Below, one piece after another: positions 1-12,039 of a stretch of 54,818 nucleotides of DNA. Below the pieces are notes generated by a model. That model worked only from the letters and a program-made list of their open reading frames with translations, was not told the origin of the DNA and searched no databases. Both the position numbers and the translations under genes were made by a program. The first letter of the stretch is position 1. Each line of letters starts with the position of its first letter. The stretch lies in NCBI RefSeq assembly GCF_000350225.1, contig NW_005179158.1:475037-529854 (forward strand). Reading direction: 5' to 3'. The stretch comes from Chondrus crispus. Its lineage: Eukaryota > Rhodophyta > Florideophyceae > Gigartinales > Gigartinaceae.

Positions 1-3000
1 TACTCGGCAAAATCAACCATTCCTGTGTGAACAACCATTTTCATCCGTAAAATCAGCAGTCTCCATTGCTCTATGCAATTTCACTAGTGCCAGATCTATT
101 GGCATTGTGTAGATCTCTCAGAAAGGAGGAGCCCGTACCGCTCATGCCTGTGAAGTGAGCTCCAAACCCTATCCTTGTGCGAGCCCAGCAAAGAAAAACA
201 AAACTCACAGAGCTCGACAATGTCCATGTCTTTACTCACACCCATGCTCCAAATAATGACAGCTCAAGTTTTTTGTACAAACATTTCACATCACTTGTTG
301 CAATCATTGCCATGTTCTAATACAGTCCCAAGTCATCTCCTCACACGAATCGTAGGGCTCCTGCCTTACTGTCAGGGGAACGGGATGTCACGTTGACGAG
401 GAAAGAACAAACCTCTTTGTTGAGATGCCAATGTATTACCTCCTAGATGCAGACCTGAAATTATACATGCTGCTTTGGGAGACATCATATCGATATGTTC
501 CGGATATTTTGGTTTTGTATTTTATCAGGAACATGTTGGCAAAAATGGCTAAGTATGCACTTTCGTTACATTCATATGGCCGTACGTCCATTCTATCCGG
601 CATTGAGGTCTTGGCTTGCTCGTTGTACCAATTTCTACCCTTCAAAATGGTTGTGGTCCTTGAGAAAAGAGGAATCTGATCCCCTTGATCCAGATTTAGC
701 CATCGAATTCAAATAGAATAAGTCCCAAGCAAGATCACACACGAGAGAGCTCAAATAACACAAACGTCTTGGTCAAGACATTTAAGCTCTGTCTAACGTT
801 GAATGAGGGATGTAGTTACGTGGAATCTGGAGAATACGGAAGAAATCAGTTTATATGCAAAGATAAAATGAAATGAACGTACAAAAATGGCTCAGGACGT
901 ACGGATGCCAGAAACGGCACGGAAACCTTACCAACGAAGTATGATATAGTCTTGCGAGGGGAATCTGCGATGAAACATGCTGTTTGTTGTATCGTTGAAG
1001 TTTTTTCTTCTGCATCGAATTCTGTTTCGCAGAAATAATATGTCGCAGATGCCTCTCGAGTGCGAAGAAGCCGAGAGAATGGAACAGTGGGGATTCAGGA
1101 TCCTTCCAAAGAAACGAACAGGTGGTTCCAAGTAGTCATGCACAAGGAAACCTGGCGATGCCACTGATCCACTAAAACAAATTAGACCTTCCAACAGATG
1201 TGCAGCTGAGTTGCTTGTCCATGACAGTGTATTCGCTTGTGTTGGTGAATAACATAACTGAAAGTTTGCTCCTTGATGATTTTTGCCATTACCAGAGCCC
1301 GAACGGTCAAAGGCAGTGGGGTTATAATCCTAGAACCCGACCCCTTCAGAAGTCAGAGATTTCTGAAATCTTGCCATCGATTTTAGTCAATAGACAACTA
1401 GTCAGTAGAAAGCTGAAAGGGTCGAATCATTTTCTTGGCACTCTTTCGAACGTCAGAGAAGGGAAGATTTCAATTGACTAGCGATCATTGCCCAACGAGT
1501 GTAATTGGCGCCTTACTGATGCATTCACTCCGTTTTTAGGAATTCGGAATTAGTTCAGCGATGACATAAAAGACAGAACATGGAAACGAACTCAATTTGA
1601 TTAGTTATTTCCAAGTGTTTTCGAAAAGCTGATGCTCTCCGGGAAATCTTCTCATCCAAAACGAATTCATATTTCTCTGCCTGAATGGGGTGTTGTGGTC
1701 GCCATAGAAATGGACAGATATGCATTCTCTAAGGGCAATGCAAATGAATATATTGGATACAGTTGAGCTTGTCATCGATTCAATCCCCAGAGAGGTACAC
1801 AGTCCGAATTCTACCTGCAAGGAGAGATCTGAAGCGGGTTCTCAAGTTCAACTTCTCAATTGTTAACTATTCAGCATTATTCGAGAGCATTTATCAGGGC
1901 AGGTCTCTAGCGCGAGATACACTCCTGGAAGTTATTCTAAGCGAAACAGATTCGAATCTGACTCTTTATTATACCTGATGGTTGCGGGCGGGTATATTGA
2001 CAAATACATATGGACTATTCCTTCATCATGCCACTTGATCTACGGGCGGGTATACCCGTTCAGCCTTCCCCTTCAATGTCATGCTTAATCAATTGTAGTT
2101 TGCTCAGTTTCACGCAGGTCTGAGAGGCACTGGACATTTACAATTCTCCTGCATTGAAATACTTGAGTCCCTCGAGATATGAGTATCACTCGTAAAGTGA
2201 CCAAGTTGACCATGAGCTCTAATCCCCATTTACGAACTCGCCAACAAACAAATCATAGCCCAAAGCATGTGAAATTTATACCGTCACCGGTTATCTTACG
2301 GACGAAGCTTTGCGCTTTTGGAACGATCTGGTGTGACTGATAGTCAAAAACCTTTATAGTAGTTTCCCAAGTATGATATGTGCGGGTTTCCAAGGACCTT
2401 CCATTCTATGACAGCTCCTCAATTTCCTGTTGTCAATTAGGTAAAACCAGAAACCTCAATTTTCGTGTAAACACCCCTCCCCCCACCCCCACCCCAAGAA
2501 AGAACTCACGTGAGGGTGGCATTTATTTCGTTAGCTCTCTTGTTTGAAAAGATGTTCCATTTTCTAGGTAGCAAACCATCTTGATTAACCTAGTGCAGCG
2601 ATTATTCACTTTTCCTTTTCTTGAGTAGAGGGGAGATGCCACTGTCATGTCATTTCACCATAGTTGTTCATGGATGTGGTTCTAGAAAGAAAGAACAGAC
2701 TGGAATGGGACTATCCCACAATATCTTTGTTCCGCATTTTAGATCTCCGCATTGACAAAATAAGAACTTGATCGGGTGTGATTGGGATCTTATTTCCATG
2801 AAATATTAAGACCTACCGCTTCTTTTGTACTACGGTCCGCAGTAAGTATATAGAAACCATTGGACATTTTCTGGTGACTGCAAGCAACAGAAATATGGAA
2901 AGTCGGCGACCCTATCCTTCTTCCGCCATTGAAGCTATTTGGATATTATTCTAGAAGATTCAAATTTGATGATAACTTGTCTGGAGCACAAGTGTTGTGG

Positions 3001-4259
3001 TTTGTGGCTTCGATTTACCAAACTGTCAAGTTTAGAATTTTAATGAGCATCAAAGATGAATTCTCAATGACCCCTTTATAACTAAATTGGGAGCTGGGTG
3101 AAATTGCGGCGTATCTCGATATCTATGACTTGAACGGCATTCACACCAAGGTCCTTAGTACCTCAAAACTTATTGTTGCAATTCTTTCATGCTGCATTCT
3201 GTTATGATCCTCCTAAAATTGCAAACGTATGAAGTACTATATGCCAGATATTTCGGGTTCCGTATAGTGCTTTCCGAAAGACTCAGAACTGCTTTCAAGA
3301 GATCCTCTGAGAGAAATAGAGGGCCTCCATTGCTTCGTTCTTGTCTGTTTCGGATATCAATATCATCTGGATGCTGGGATTTGTATAGTATAAATCCCAA
3401 TTTGTTAACTATCTCTTCTGTTCTGGTATTTACAACCAAGTCGGTATGTACACAGGTCCGGGACGTAATTCTAGATGTCATTCTTTGCCGCAACAATGCA
3501 GACGAATATAGCGCAGTCAAGATTCTGTCAAAAACCTTTGTCGGCCGTCTCTCATTTTGCCAGCCCCGCGGATTTTAAAAATCCCTGCATCCTTCATTCG
3601 TAATATCTGGTATATTATTCATGAATGATGAGAAAGTCCCTACTCTTGAGTACTTTCAATCGTACAATGTAGGCATTTCAAGATCTCAGTATGTAAGTAT
3701 GACGAAAGTTTGCTCGAGTGCCATTCAGAGAGTCTTTTGCGTATATCCACAAGGCCGAAGGAATGCTTCTTTTCGAGTTCTTCATTTGAGACATGCTATG
3801 CGGAAATTCTGCGAGATATTTCTTCTGAGAATATGTATGTGATATGGTGGAAGACACCAAACTCAAATGGACATTCGAAAATTTTCGATTATAATACTGT
3901 CTATAGTTTTAGTGCATTCAATAGACCTTTGTCTCAGTTACAGACATACAGCGAAGTTAGTAGATCGTTTACCAATGCCCTTACCGAATCAGGAACGACA
4001 TCATGAAACGGGCGTACATCCCCAAAGTACATAATAAATACAAAATGTTTTAATTAAATATTTCCGCGACCTGTTTCTTCGCGGTAAATTCTGGTGGATC
4101 ATAACTGTTGAAAAAACCCTCCGCTTTTTTCGGCGCGACACTGTCAATGCAATGAAGACTCAGTAAACTCGCAAGAGAGCGAGCACGCTACAAATCGGGT
4201 GCTCACCATTCCCAAACATTCCCTCTCATCGATCTACATCCAGAGTGTCGGCTACCTCC
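1..4259. other. Stretch with no supportable gene
   Basis: I see no coding region I can defend here. The open frames are short (at most about 130 codons), overlap on both strands, and carry no recognisable domain or motif. Base composition looks more AT-rich than the retroelement blocks to the right. The longest frames lie at 3170-3520 (minus) and 3189-3578 (plus) and shadow each other. The stretch could be intergenic DNA or very old transposon remains. Confidence 0.55.
2472..2495. repeat. C-rich low-complexity tract
   Basis: A run made almost wholly of C with scattered A and T, visible directly in the sequence. It has no coding context. It is ordinary microsatellite-like DNA. Confidence 0.8.
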
Positions 4260-4846
4260 CTTGATCACAATGCCCCCGATCTCTGACTGTGGTATCACAG
4301 CCCAGATTTGTAATTTGTACAGCACCCGCCGCCGCGGGTTCATTACAAGCACGCGACTACACGTGTGCCCTACAGGCGGGCGAACTACACGTGGGCATTA
4401 CAGACCGACGACGTACTGTATACATTACAGCCCCGAGGTTGTATATGACAAGGTACCCTTCCTGAAAGCAGTCAGTGACCACCCGGGTTTTATCTGACAT
4501 TTTGGCTGTTATGATAAATTTTGGGCCATGCCGAGCTGACACTAGCAATGTTAGAAATCGACCTCCGCGAGGTCATATGGGCACAGTTTTGGATGTACTC
4601 CCAACCCTTGACTTTCTGCTCGTATTTTCCATCTCTTCCCGAGATGCGACACTCTTTCCACATACCTCAAGCGCTCCTCAGTTGATTTCTCTTCTGATTT
4701 CTGCTGGTTAATGTGCAAAACAGCTAAGTATGGTACATGCGGAGCCTCTTTCGTCGGATCCGTTGCCATCTGGAGGGGCACATGACAGGTTGCTATGTTC
4801 CCCTTGCTTCGCCTCCCAAACACAAGACAGACGAAAACCAATCCTT
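4260..4846. other. Eroded left boundary of gypsy element G1
   Basis: G1 pol loses recognisable integrase sequence near 4847, and no 3' LTR matching family A is visible further left. The stretch around 4330-4440 contains several ACACGTG motifs and CTACA/TTACAG words like those in the LTRs elsewhere in the window, so it may be a decayed LTR. I could not align it to any specific LTR here. Frames at 4551-4841 (minus) and 4730-4984 (plus) show no domain. Confidence 0.3.
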
Positions 4847-7800
4847 CTAATGCTTCTTGACGAACAGCAGGTAAGCGCTAGGGCTACAGCTTACACAAGG
4901 ACATTCCTGAACCCTTTTGCCACCCCTGATGTAGGAAAAATCGGCTGTGTACCTCTTTACTGCTTGCCGGGACAAGAACGCTGAATGGCAGGTATTGTAT
5001 AATCCCAGGCGGTATGGTGCCAAATCGGCGTCAAAGGCCCTGTGTCCTACCAATTTTGCGTAATGGCTTAACCCTAGGACGCGGTCCCTTAACGATTGTC
5101 GTATTACCAGTTGTACAAACTCCGCTGCGGTACGGCACAGAGTTCCTTCGAGTTCTTCTGTCTCCATGCTGAACGTTCCCACCTTTCCGGCGTCCATTTC
5201 TTCCTTGATGCGGTTACAGAAGGGGTCGACGGCTTGCTCGGGAATGAGCTCCTCCGGAGTGACAGCTTGGAATTGATTAAGGCGATCAGGGGCGGTCCCC
5301 CCCCCCTTAAGAGCGAGGATGTCGTCTAACGCGTCAAAACTGTCCTCGTCCTCCACTGTACCCTCGGCCGGTTCGGCCATAAAGCATGGGATTTCATCGT
5401 CAATTCCGTCGACGGTTTCTCCTGCGGTCCGTAATCTTGACAGGGCATCAGCTTGACTATTCGCCTTGCCCTTCTTGTACTTGATTTCGAAATCAAATTC
5501 CGAGAGGCGGAGCCTCCATCGGATTAATCTCCCGCTGGGGTCGGTTACGTTCATCAACCACCTCAATGAGGCATGTTCGGTATGCACAATGAAGTGCTCG
5601 CCATATAAATATGGTCTTAAAGTCTGTACGGCCCAAATTATCGCTAGGCATTCTTTTTCTGATACGGAGTAGTTTCTCTCGGCAGCGGCTAACGTTCTTG
5701 AAAAGAGCCAGATGGGTTTACGTTCCGCATCCGGATGTGTCTGAAATAATGCAGCGCCGATTTGATAGTCGCTTGCATCGGTATCTACCGAGTAGGGTAG
5801 GTCCTCTTCGGCAGCGCCAACACCGGCGGTGCCAAGATGGCGTCCTTGAGCTTATGAAAAGCTTTTTCGCACGGTTCGTCGAATCCTTCCAACTGGACCG
5901 GTTGTCCCTTCTTCAATAGTTGATTGAGCGGATGCGCGATTTTCGCGTTATGTGGGACAAACCTGCGGTAGACATTGCAGAGTCCCAAGAAGCTTCTGAG
6001 CTGGGTCTGCGTTTGAGGGTACCGCACTTGTTCCAACGTGGCGGTTCGCGCGACCTCAACCTCCAATGTACCTGGCCGAACGACATGGCCCAGGTACTTG
6101 ATCTTTTCGACGAAAAATTCGCACTTGCGAAGCTTGAGCTTCACACCTGCCTTCTCCAATACAGAAATTACTTCATCCACGTGCACGATGTGCTCCTCCC
6201 ACGACTTGCTAAAAATTATTATGTGATCCAGATACACCAAACACCATTTCCAACAGAACGGAGAGAGCAGGATATCCATTACTCTCTGGAACGTCGCTGG
6301 CGCGTTGGTTAGCCCGAAGGGCATTCTTGAGAAGCGATACAGACCTGAGTGACACTAAAATGCGGTCTTGTCGCGGTCGCACTCAGGGATAGGCATCTGC
6401 CAATATCCCGAGATCGCGTCCAACGCGGAGAAAACCTTGGTGTCACCAAGGGAGTCCAGACACTCATCCATGCGCGGTAAAGGGTACGTGTCCTTCACAG
6501 TCACTGCGTTCAACCTGCGGTAGTCTACGCAAAAGCGCATCGATCCGTCCGGCTTGGGCACTAATAAAACGGGCGACGCCCATTCTGACAGCGCCGGCTC
6601 GATGACTCCTGCCTCTAACATCTCCTGTACTTCTGCGTCCTCGACCTCCCGAGCCTTTGGACCGGCTCGGTAGGGAGCTTGTGCAATTGGCCTTGTATCC
6701 GGGGCCAGTTCAATCCGGTGGACCGTGGTGTTGATCTCACCAAGGGTCCCATCCCACGTGCGGGAATATTTTTTTAACATCCGACGGAATCTTTCGCGCA
6801 GCCGGTCCGGCACGTGGCTCAGGTCGAGCTCCTCCACGTCCGGCGGGGGAGGCTCAATCTGCCGCTCCGGCTTCGTAGTTGCCGTTGCGGAGAGCCCTTC
6901 CTCCCGTTCTCCTTGCTGGTCCTCGCGGTCTTGTTCCGACGGTTCGCACCTTCCCTCGCCCGTAGGCGGTGGGGTGGAACTAGTAGATTTTTCCTCGCCC
7001 CTTTCTTGAATTCCAAGTACCTCACCAATGGTGGAACTGCTCTTGAATACGGCCCTCGGGTGCGGTAGCAGTTCCGCCACCACTTGGCCTTTTTCAACCC
7101 TGACAGCGTAATTTCTAAAATTCGCTACAAGCAATCTAAAAGGTTTGTCAGGCTCAACCTGAACTACACCGTTGGTGCTCACCAATCCGTTCTTGTCATA
7201 AAGGGGTGCGTAGGGTTGAACTACGACCAAGCCCGTCCTCTTCGAGGTGCATTTGACTACGCGTTGCGTCCCTGGCTCAATGGTCGTGGCTCTTGCCACC
7301 TTCACCCTGGGGGAAACTCGCTCCCCTTTTGCATTAGTTTCGCCCTTTCCGGGGACCAGATGCCTCTTCGATTTTCTCGCCGAGACCCGCCTCATGATCG
7401 GAACCTCCGAGAAATCCGCCAACTCAACTGTCCTCTTCCGTGGGTAGATAGCCTCCACGAACCTATCGCAATAGTCCGCTCCTGGAATCAGCGGTACCGC
7501 GAGCTCTTTGCACACAATAAATTCGGCAGCAGCCACAAATCGTCTAAGTCTCACGGGCATCTTGATGATTCCGAGAGTCTGGAGTGGCCTGTTGTTCGCG
7601 TCGCCAATGTCTTGAGTCGGTGCGTAGGACACTAGAGATTCCATTCCAGCCGGGAGTTCCGATTTTCGCACAAGGTTTGGTCCTGCGCCGGTGTCTAATA
7701 CAGACAACACCCGGCTCATCAATCCGACTGTTGGTCCAATGTCCGCGTACACTTTGTAGTTTTTTCGCGCAAGAACCAAAATCTTCTCGGGACACTCCCT

Positions 7801-8151
7801 TCGCTTAACCCTGTACCAGGGTCTTCGAACTTCTTCCAGCGGATGATCTCGGGCTCGGCTCAAAATGTTCTTGACTTGGGCTGGCCCTTTGGGCTTATCC
7901 ACCAATCCAACAACCTCCTCATCGGGGCCTGATTTTTCCCTTAGAGACGGAGAACGGGGTTGAGCCCCGGGCACAGTACGTCGACCCTGTGCCTCTCGCG
8001 ACCCATGCGAGATTCCCCTCTCTATTTTTCCTGCCGCTGCGGGTTCCTTCTCACGTCCGACGACGCGGGCCCCGCGGCGGGCCCTCTGAAGGGTTGGTTC
8101 GGTCTCGGCGTCGAAGCACTCGGCGTGCTCGCTGTCTGCGAATCGAACCAA
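4847..8151 (-). pseudogene. pol: G1 pol: protease, reverse transcriptase, RNase H, start of integrase
   Basis: The pol polyprotein of G1 would process Gag and copy the element's RNA into DNA. The protease motif LDTGAG lies near 7700. RT motifs include FCVDYRRLN near 6500 and the palm motif near 6225. RNase H and a tether rich in acidic residues follow (5587 leftwards), then a decayed integrase zinc region near 4900-5100. A stop separates the frame ending at 6355 from its continuation at 6324, and a frameshift lies between 5785 and 5587. The palm motif reads YLDH instead of YLDD, so the second catalytic aspartate is lost. The integrase catalytic core is absent. Family assignment is firm; the element is certainly dead. 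Confidence 0.88.
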
Positions 8152-10307
8152 TTCTTGACCTTCAGATAACTCGTCGATGGTATCCCTAACCTCTCCATCG
8201 GCGACAGCGCCTCATAATTTCCCAAAACTCGGTGCATTTCCCGGAGGGAAAGAATGCACGTTGGCGCGGCGTGTCTCTTTTCGTAACAATGATAGCACAC
8301 CAGTCCGTGCTTCTTGACGGGATATTGCGGGCTAGATCCTCCACAGGCCGGCGGCCTTCCTTGATGTTGCGGTCTTCCCATCCAGCCTGGCCTTCGAAAC
8401 GTTGTACCCTTGTCTTCCATCGGAATGCGCGAGGCCGGCGTGTAGCCGCGCCCCCGGAACATCATCACGGGATCCGTGGGCTCTGAAAACGACTCCGTCG
8501 TGTATGTGGGCGTCGGTAAAGTTGACGACCCGCTTGCCCCGTAGTCCTCGTGTCCGTAGCCCTCCAATGGCTCAATAAAATTGCCTTCGGCTACCAATGC
8601 TCCTCCATAATGATTTTCGCTGCTTCCGTGCGCACCGCGCTCATCTGACGCGGAGATTGACTCGGCTAAGTGGACGGCGGTGTGACCTTTACGACCGGGA
8701 TAAGAAGCCCGCGGCATCTTCCCCGCCCTGAACGTCGACGGCGTCTGAATTGTGACCTTCTTCATCTTCTTGTCCTTAGCGCGGCTCGCTGAGCCATGCG
8801 CCTTCGCGTAATTAACTACTCTCAAAAACGAAACGTCCCGATTGTCTTGTCGGTATTGAGATACCATCGGCTTGATACTCGAATCGAGTCCTTCAATAAG
8901 CATCGTCATTTGTTCTTCCATCGAATATACGTTTCCACATCGATTGCTCGCGTCCGTCAGACGGATATAAAATTTCATCTCGTCCTCAGACGGTAGCTGT
9001 TGTACTTCTCGCAATGCGAGCACGGCTTGACGGATCGCCTCGTCGGTTGCAAAACTCCTCAGCAACCACTGTACGGCCTCTGGCCAAACGGACACCTTTC
9101 AGTGATGGGACCCGGCCGTCTAAGACACCTAAGTGTACTGTCTCAAGGCAATGCCGCCTAGAAATTCGGGCAACAAGCGGATCGCTTGCCCCTCGTTCAT
9201 TTCTTGAGTATCAAACTCTTGAACTAATTTTGCCAAAAAATCCAACAGAAGGACCCCGTCCTCACCTGTGAACGTGTTGTTCTTCTTCACCTTAGGCGGA
9301 ATATCTCCCCTGATTTTTCGCACGGCGGTTCGCCGGGAACTTGACAAATATGTTTGCGGGTTCCGCAAGCGGTACGGTCGGTACGAAAGTAATTTCTTGA
9401 AGAGGTAGTTGGTCGGATTCAGCTCCTCCAACTCCTCCCATCGCGGCCCGCGTCGCGTTGCGACGTCCTCTGGCTCAGCGTCCTTGTCTCTCCGCGAGGC
9501 GGACGAAGTGATCCCGCCCCGTCTGGAGGTAATTTTCTTGCCCTGCGAGATTCCTTTTTCTTCCTCTGAACGATGTTCGGAATCGCTGGCATGGTTCGAC
9601 GAACCGTCGTCACCATCTTCGGAAAGGCCATTCGACTCGGTCCTTGAGTCTTGGTCCTCCGGCTCGTCACTACCGGGACTCTTGCTCCGGCGTCGCAGAT
9701 TCTTCTTCGAATTCTTCGACTTGAAACTCCGCTGTACAGCGGCCTTGTCCTTCTTCGATCGACGGTCGCCTTCTGGACCCGTTGGGAGCGCCTCTTGCCC
9801 GGCGACCTGTTCAAGGTCCTTGAGACGATGAGCGGCGCGGTCAAACCTGTCGTCGATACTGCTTCTAAATTTACCTAAGGACTCCAAGGCTTGACTCGCG
9901 TCGCGCCTTGCGTCCTTGACTGAAATTTTCAACGAAGCTAGGACCTCCGGCTCCTGACCGTCGGTCGCATCACCTCGCTCCTTCTCGACGAGATCCACTC
10001 GAGCCGATAGCTCTCTTAAAATGGTGTGGAACTAGGATGCTTGCAACTCCAGTTGCTTCCGAACGAGGGCTAATTCAGCCTCGAGATTTTTCGTCATCTC
10101 TTGGCGAATTTTCTTCGCCCATCTTCTCGAACCTGTAGGATAGGTTATCCTTGTCGTCTTCAATCCCCGTCGGGAATTCTTGACCTTCGGGACTCGTGGC
10201 CGTATTGGCCTGGCTTCGGGTGCGAGGACCTCGCGGGATCCTCGACGCCCTTGCCGATCCGCTCCTACTCGCCCCGGGACCGACGTCCGCGGGTGCGTTT
10301 GTCGACA
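8022..10307 (-). pseudogene. gag: G1 gag polyprotein with CCHC zinc knuckle
   Basis: This is the structural protein of G1. The likely start is the ATG at 10307 (MSTNAPAD), just inside the primer-binding site. A lysine/serine/glutamate-rich, disordered-looking middle (about 9400-9850) is followed by a capsid-like helical part and a nucleocapsid knuckle CYHCYEKRHAAPTC (CX2CX4HX4C) near 8270-8310. The frame is broken near 10075 and again between 9129 and 9095, where stops interrupt the capsid. The capsid segment around 8950 (RCGNVYSMEE) is clearly related to the G2 segment RCGDVHSPYE near 25970. It overlaps the start of pol, as usual in gypsy elements. Confidence 0.82.
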
Positions 10308-10449
10308 TCGCTCGTACGAGCGAACCTACACAAAAAAAGTTACAAAAAAAATAAAAAAGAGGCTCCGTTACCCAGACTACTTTTGTAGTACTTCTCCAGA
10401 CGGAGACTGTCGTCGACACCTTTCCAGGTCAGGATTCTTTTACACAATT

Positions 10450-10465
10450 CTAGGTCGGGAGACCA
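10450..10465 (-). promoter_or_regulatory. Primer-binding site of G1
   Basis: On the minus strand this reads TGGTCTCCCGACCTAG, starting TGG four bases inside the 5' LTR, as expected for pairing with a tRNA ending in CCA. The identical 16-mer occurs at the same place in G2 (27192-27207). I cannot name the tRNA from memory. Confidence 0.8.
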
Positions 10466-10469
10466 CTTT

Positions 10470-11411
10470 TGTATTGCAATGGGCCTGTTAGGCAGAGACC
10501 AAGATCCGACGGTCCAACACAAACAACAACTGCCCACGGCACAGCGCTACGGTGTGTTCGAAGCTCCCTGTCCTCTTTGAGCGGGTTTGCGGCCCGCAGT
10601 AGCTCGGATCCATGATAGGGGGGGTAAAGAGAAGGGCCCGGCCCGGGATCGGTGAATGGTGGTAGAGACTTGTAAAGGCAACTGCGCGACGAGTTCGGAG
10701 GGGTGTCTAGGTAAACCTGGTCCGATGGGTCGTAAATCCAATGCTCGAAGAGCGCCTTGTACACCTTATACCCTTGATAAGGTCTTCGGTGGGGACGTCG
10801 CAACGTAGCCCGTCGGGAAAGAAGAAAACGTAGCAGCGCTACACCGTCGTACTGCCCGATGGCAAAGTACCAACAACGGATCGGTCGCAACCAGATTCCG
10901 ATGGAACCAACGCTGAGAAAAGCACCACTGGTGCACCAACACAGAAGCCCGATGGCTAATGACGTCACGTTGCGGATCGCAATCCTACAAGGTGGGACCA
11001 ACTCAAGATTAAGGGAAATTAGAATAGGGAAATAAAGGAAAAAGAAAAGGGAACCCCCGAGCAATAGAGGATGCCGTAGGCTTAGGTAAAAGAGAGCGTC
11101 TTGGGAGAGACGGACTTCGACCAAGGCGACATTCAACTCCGGCAACTCGGGTTACCTTTACTGACTTGGTGGTCAGAGGGCTAAGGTATATATCGCCCCG
11201 CCGGAGCCACTACAGTAGCTCGCGGCGCTAGATCCTAAATCTAATCTAGTGTCAGCAAAATTAATGCCAACTAATTAACTAAATAAAATAAAATAATTAA
11301 AAATTAAAACTGTGCAGTTATTCACACCTGTGTCCCCAACCCGGACAACTTTTCATATCCAAATATTTTCCATTCTTTTCACCCCCCTTTTCAGGTGCGT
11401 ACTGCACTACA
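10470..11411 (-). repeat. LTR family A, 5' LTR of G1 (942 bp)
   Basis: On the plus strand it starts TGTATTGCAATG and ends CTGCACTACA, giving TG...CA ends. The boundaries are fixed by the primer-binding site on the left and by comparison with the complete solo copy at 33882-35000, which has a target duplication. The minus-strand sense start is TGTAGTGCAG. The solo copy is 177 bp longer because of an internal duplication. A TATA-like element lies at 11185-11196. Confidence 0.85.
11185..11196 (-). promoter_or_regulatory. TATA-like box in LTR family A
   Basis: On the minus strand the sequence GCGATATATACC lies about 220 bp inside the sense start of the LTR. The same element is conserved in the solo LTR at 34770-34780. 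Conservation between copies that otherwise differ supports a promoter role. Confidence 0.45.
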
Positions 11412-12036
11412 TTGTGTTGGTACCATCGGTATTGGTTGCGACCGAACCGGTGTAGGTGTCTTGGCCAACGGGCGACGCAGTTGACGTAGCGCTGCTACTG
11501 TGACCTATGTTCCGACGGAGACTGTTGCAACGACGTATCCCTTGGAGGGCTTTGTCGTGTGTACACGCCAGTGTTGGTGCCATCGGCCTCGGTTGCGACC
11601 AAACCGGTGAAGGTGTTTCGAGCCATCGGGCGGCACAGGTGGTAAAGGCTGCTACTTTCAATTCATCCCGTCGGGCTGCGTTACGACGCCCCCCGTCGTA
11701 GGCCTTGTCTCGTTACAAGGCGCCGATGAAGCTCAACGAGCATTGGCCTAACAACCCAGTGGAACCGGGGTACTTACGTACACGCCCCACCCCATACTTG
11801 TCGAGCAGTTGTCTTCGCAAGTCTCTACCACATCGATCCCCGGCCGAGCTGTTTCTCTGTGCCGCCTCCCTTTCACGTATCTGAGCTACTACGAGTCACA
11901 AGCTCGTTTAAACGGAGAAGGGAGAGTCGGACACTCCGTAGCGCTGTGCCGTCGGCAGTTCTTCTTTTTGTTGCTGTTGTTGTTTTTGCTGGACCATCGG
12001 ACCGCGGTCTCTGCCTGACAGGCGCATTGCACTACA
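11412..12036 (+). repeat. Partial LTR family A in opposite orientation
   Basis: This 625-bp segment is recognisably the reverse complement of the family-A LTR next to it. For example, the segment ending GCATTGCACTACA mirrors the TGTATTGCAATG start at 10470, and the CGGTTGCGACC-like words near 11440 mirror those near 10885. About 300-500 bp of its own 5' part is missing at the junction with G1. It was either the 5' LTR of G3 or a separate solo LTR into which G1 inserted. Confidence 0.65.
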
Positions 12037-12039
12037 GTG

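Larger units (their letters stand above)
4847..11411 (-). mobile_element. Ty3/gypsy-type LTR retrotransposon G1, 3'-truncated
   Basis: Read on the minus strand, the parts are in gypsy order: 5' LTR (10470-11411), primer-binding site (10450-10465), gag with a CCHC zinc knuckle, then aspartic protease, reverse transcriptase, RNase H and the start of integrase. Integrase stops around its zinc-binding region, and no left LTR is visible, so the element has lost its 3' end. Several frameshifts and stops make it non-coding. RT before integrase identifies gypsy rather than copia. It shares gene plan and primer-binding site with G2 but has a different LTR. Confidence 0.9.

Noticed and set aside
3170..3578. 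Overlapping frames of 116 and 129 codons on opposite strands
   Set aside because: They shadow each other, show no domain, and sit in a region with no other coding signal.
10450..11145. 231-codon minus frame
   Set aside because: It overlaps the primer site and the 5' LTR of G1 and has no domain; an LTR shadow.
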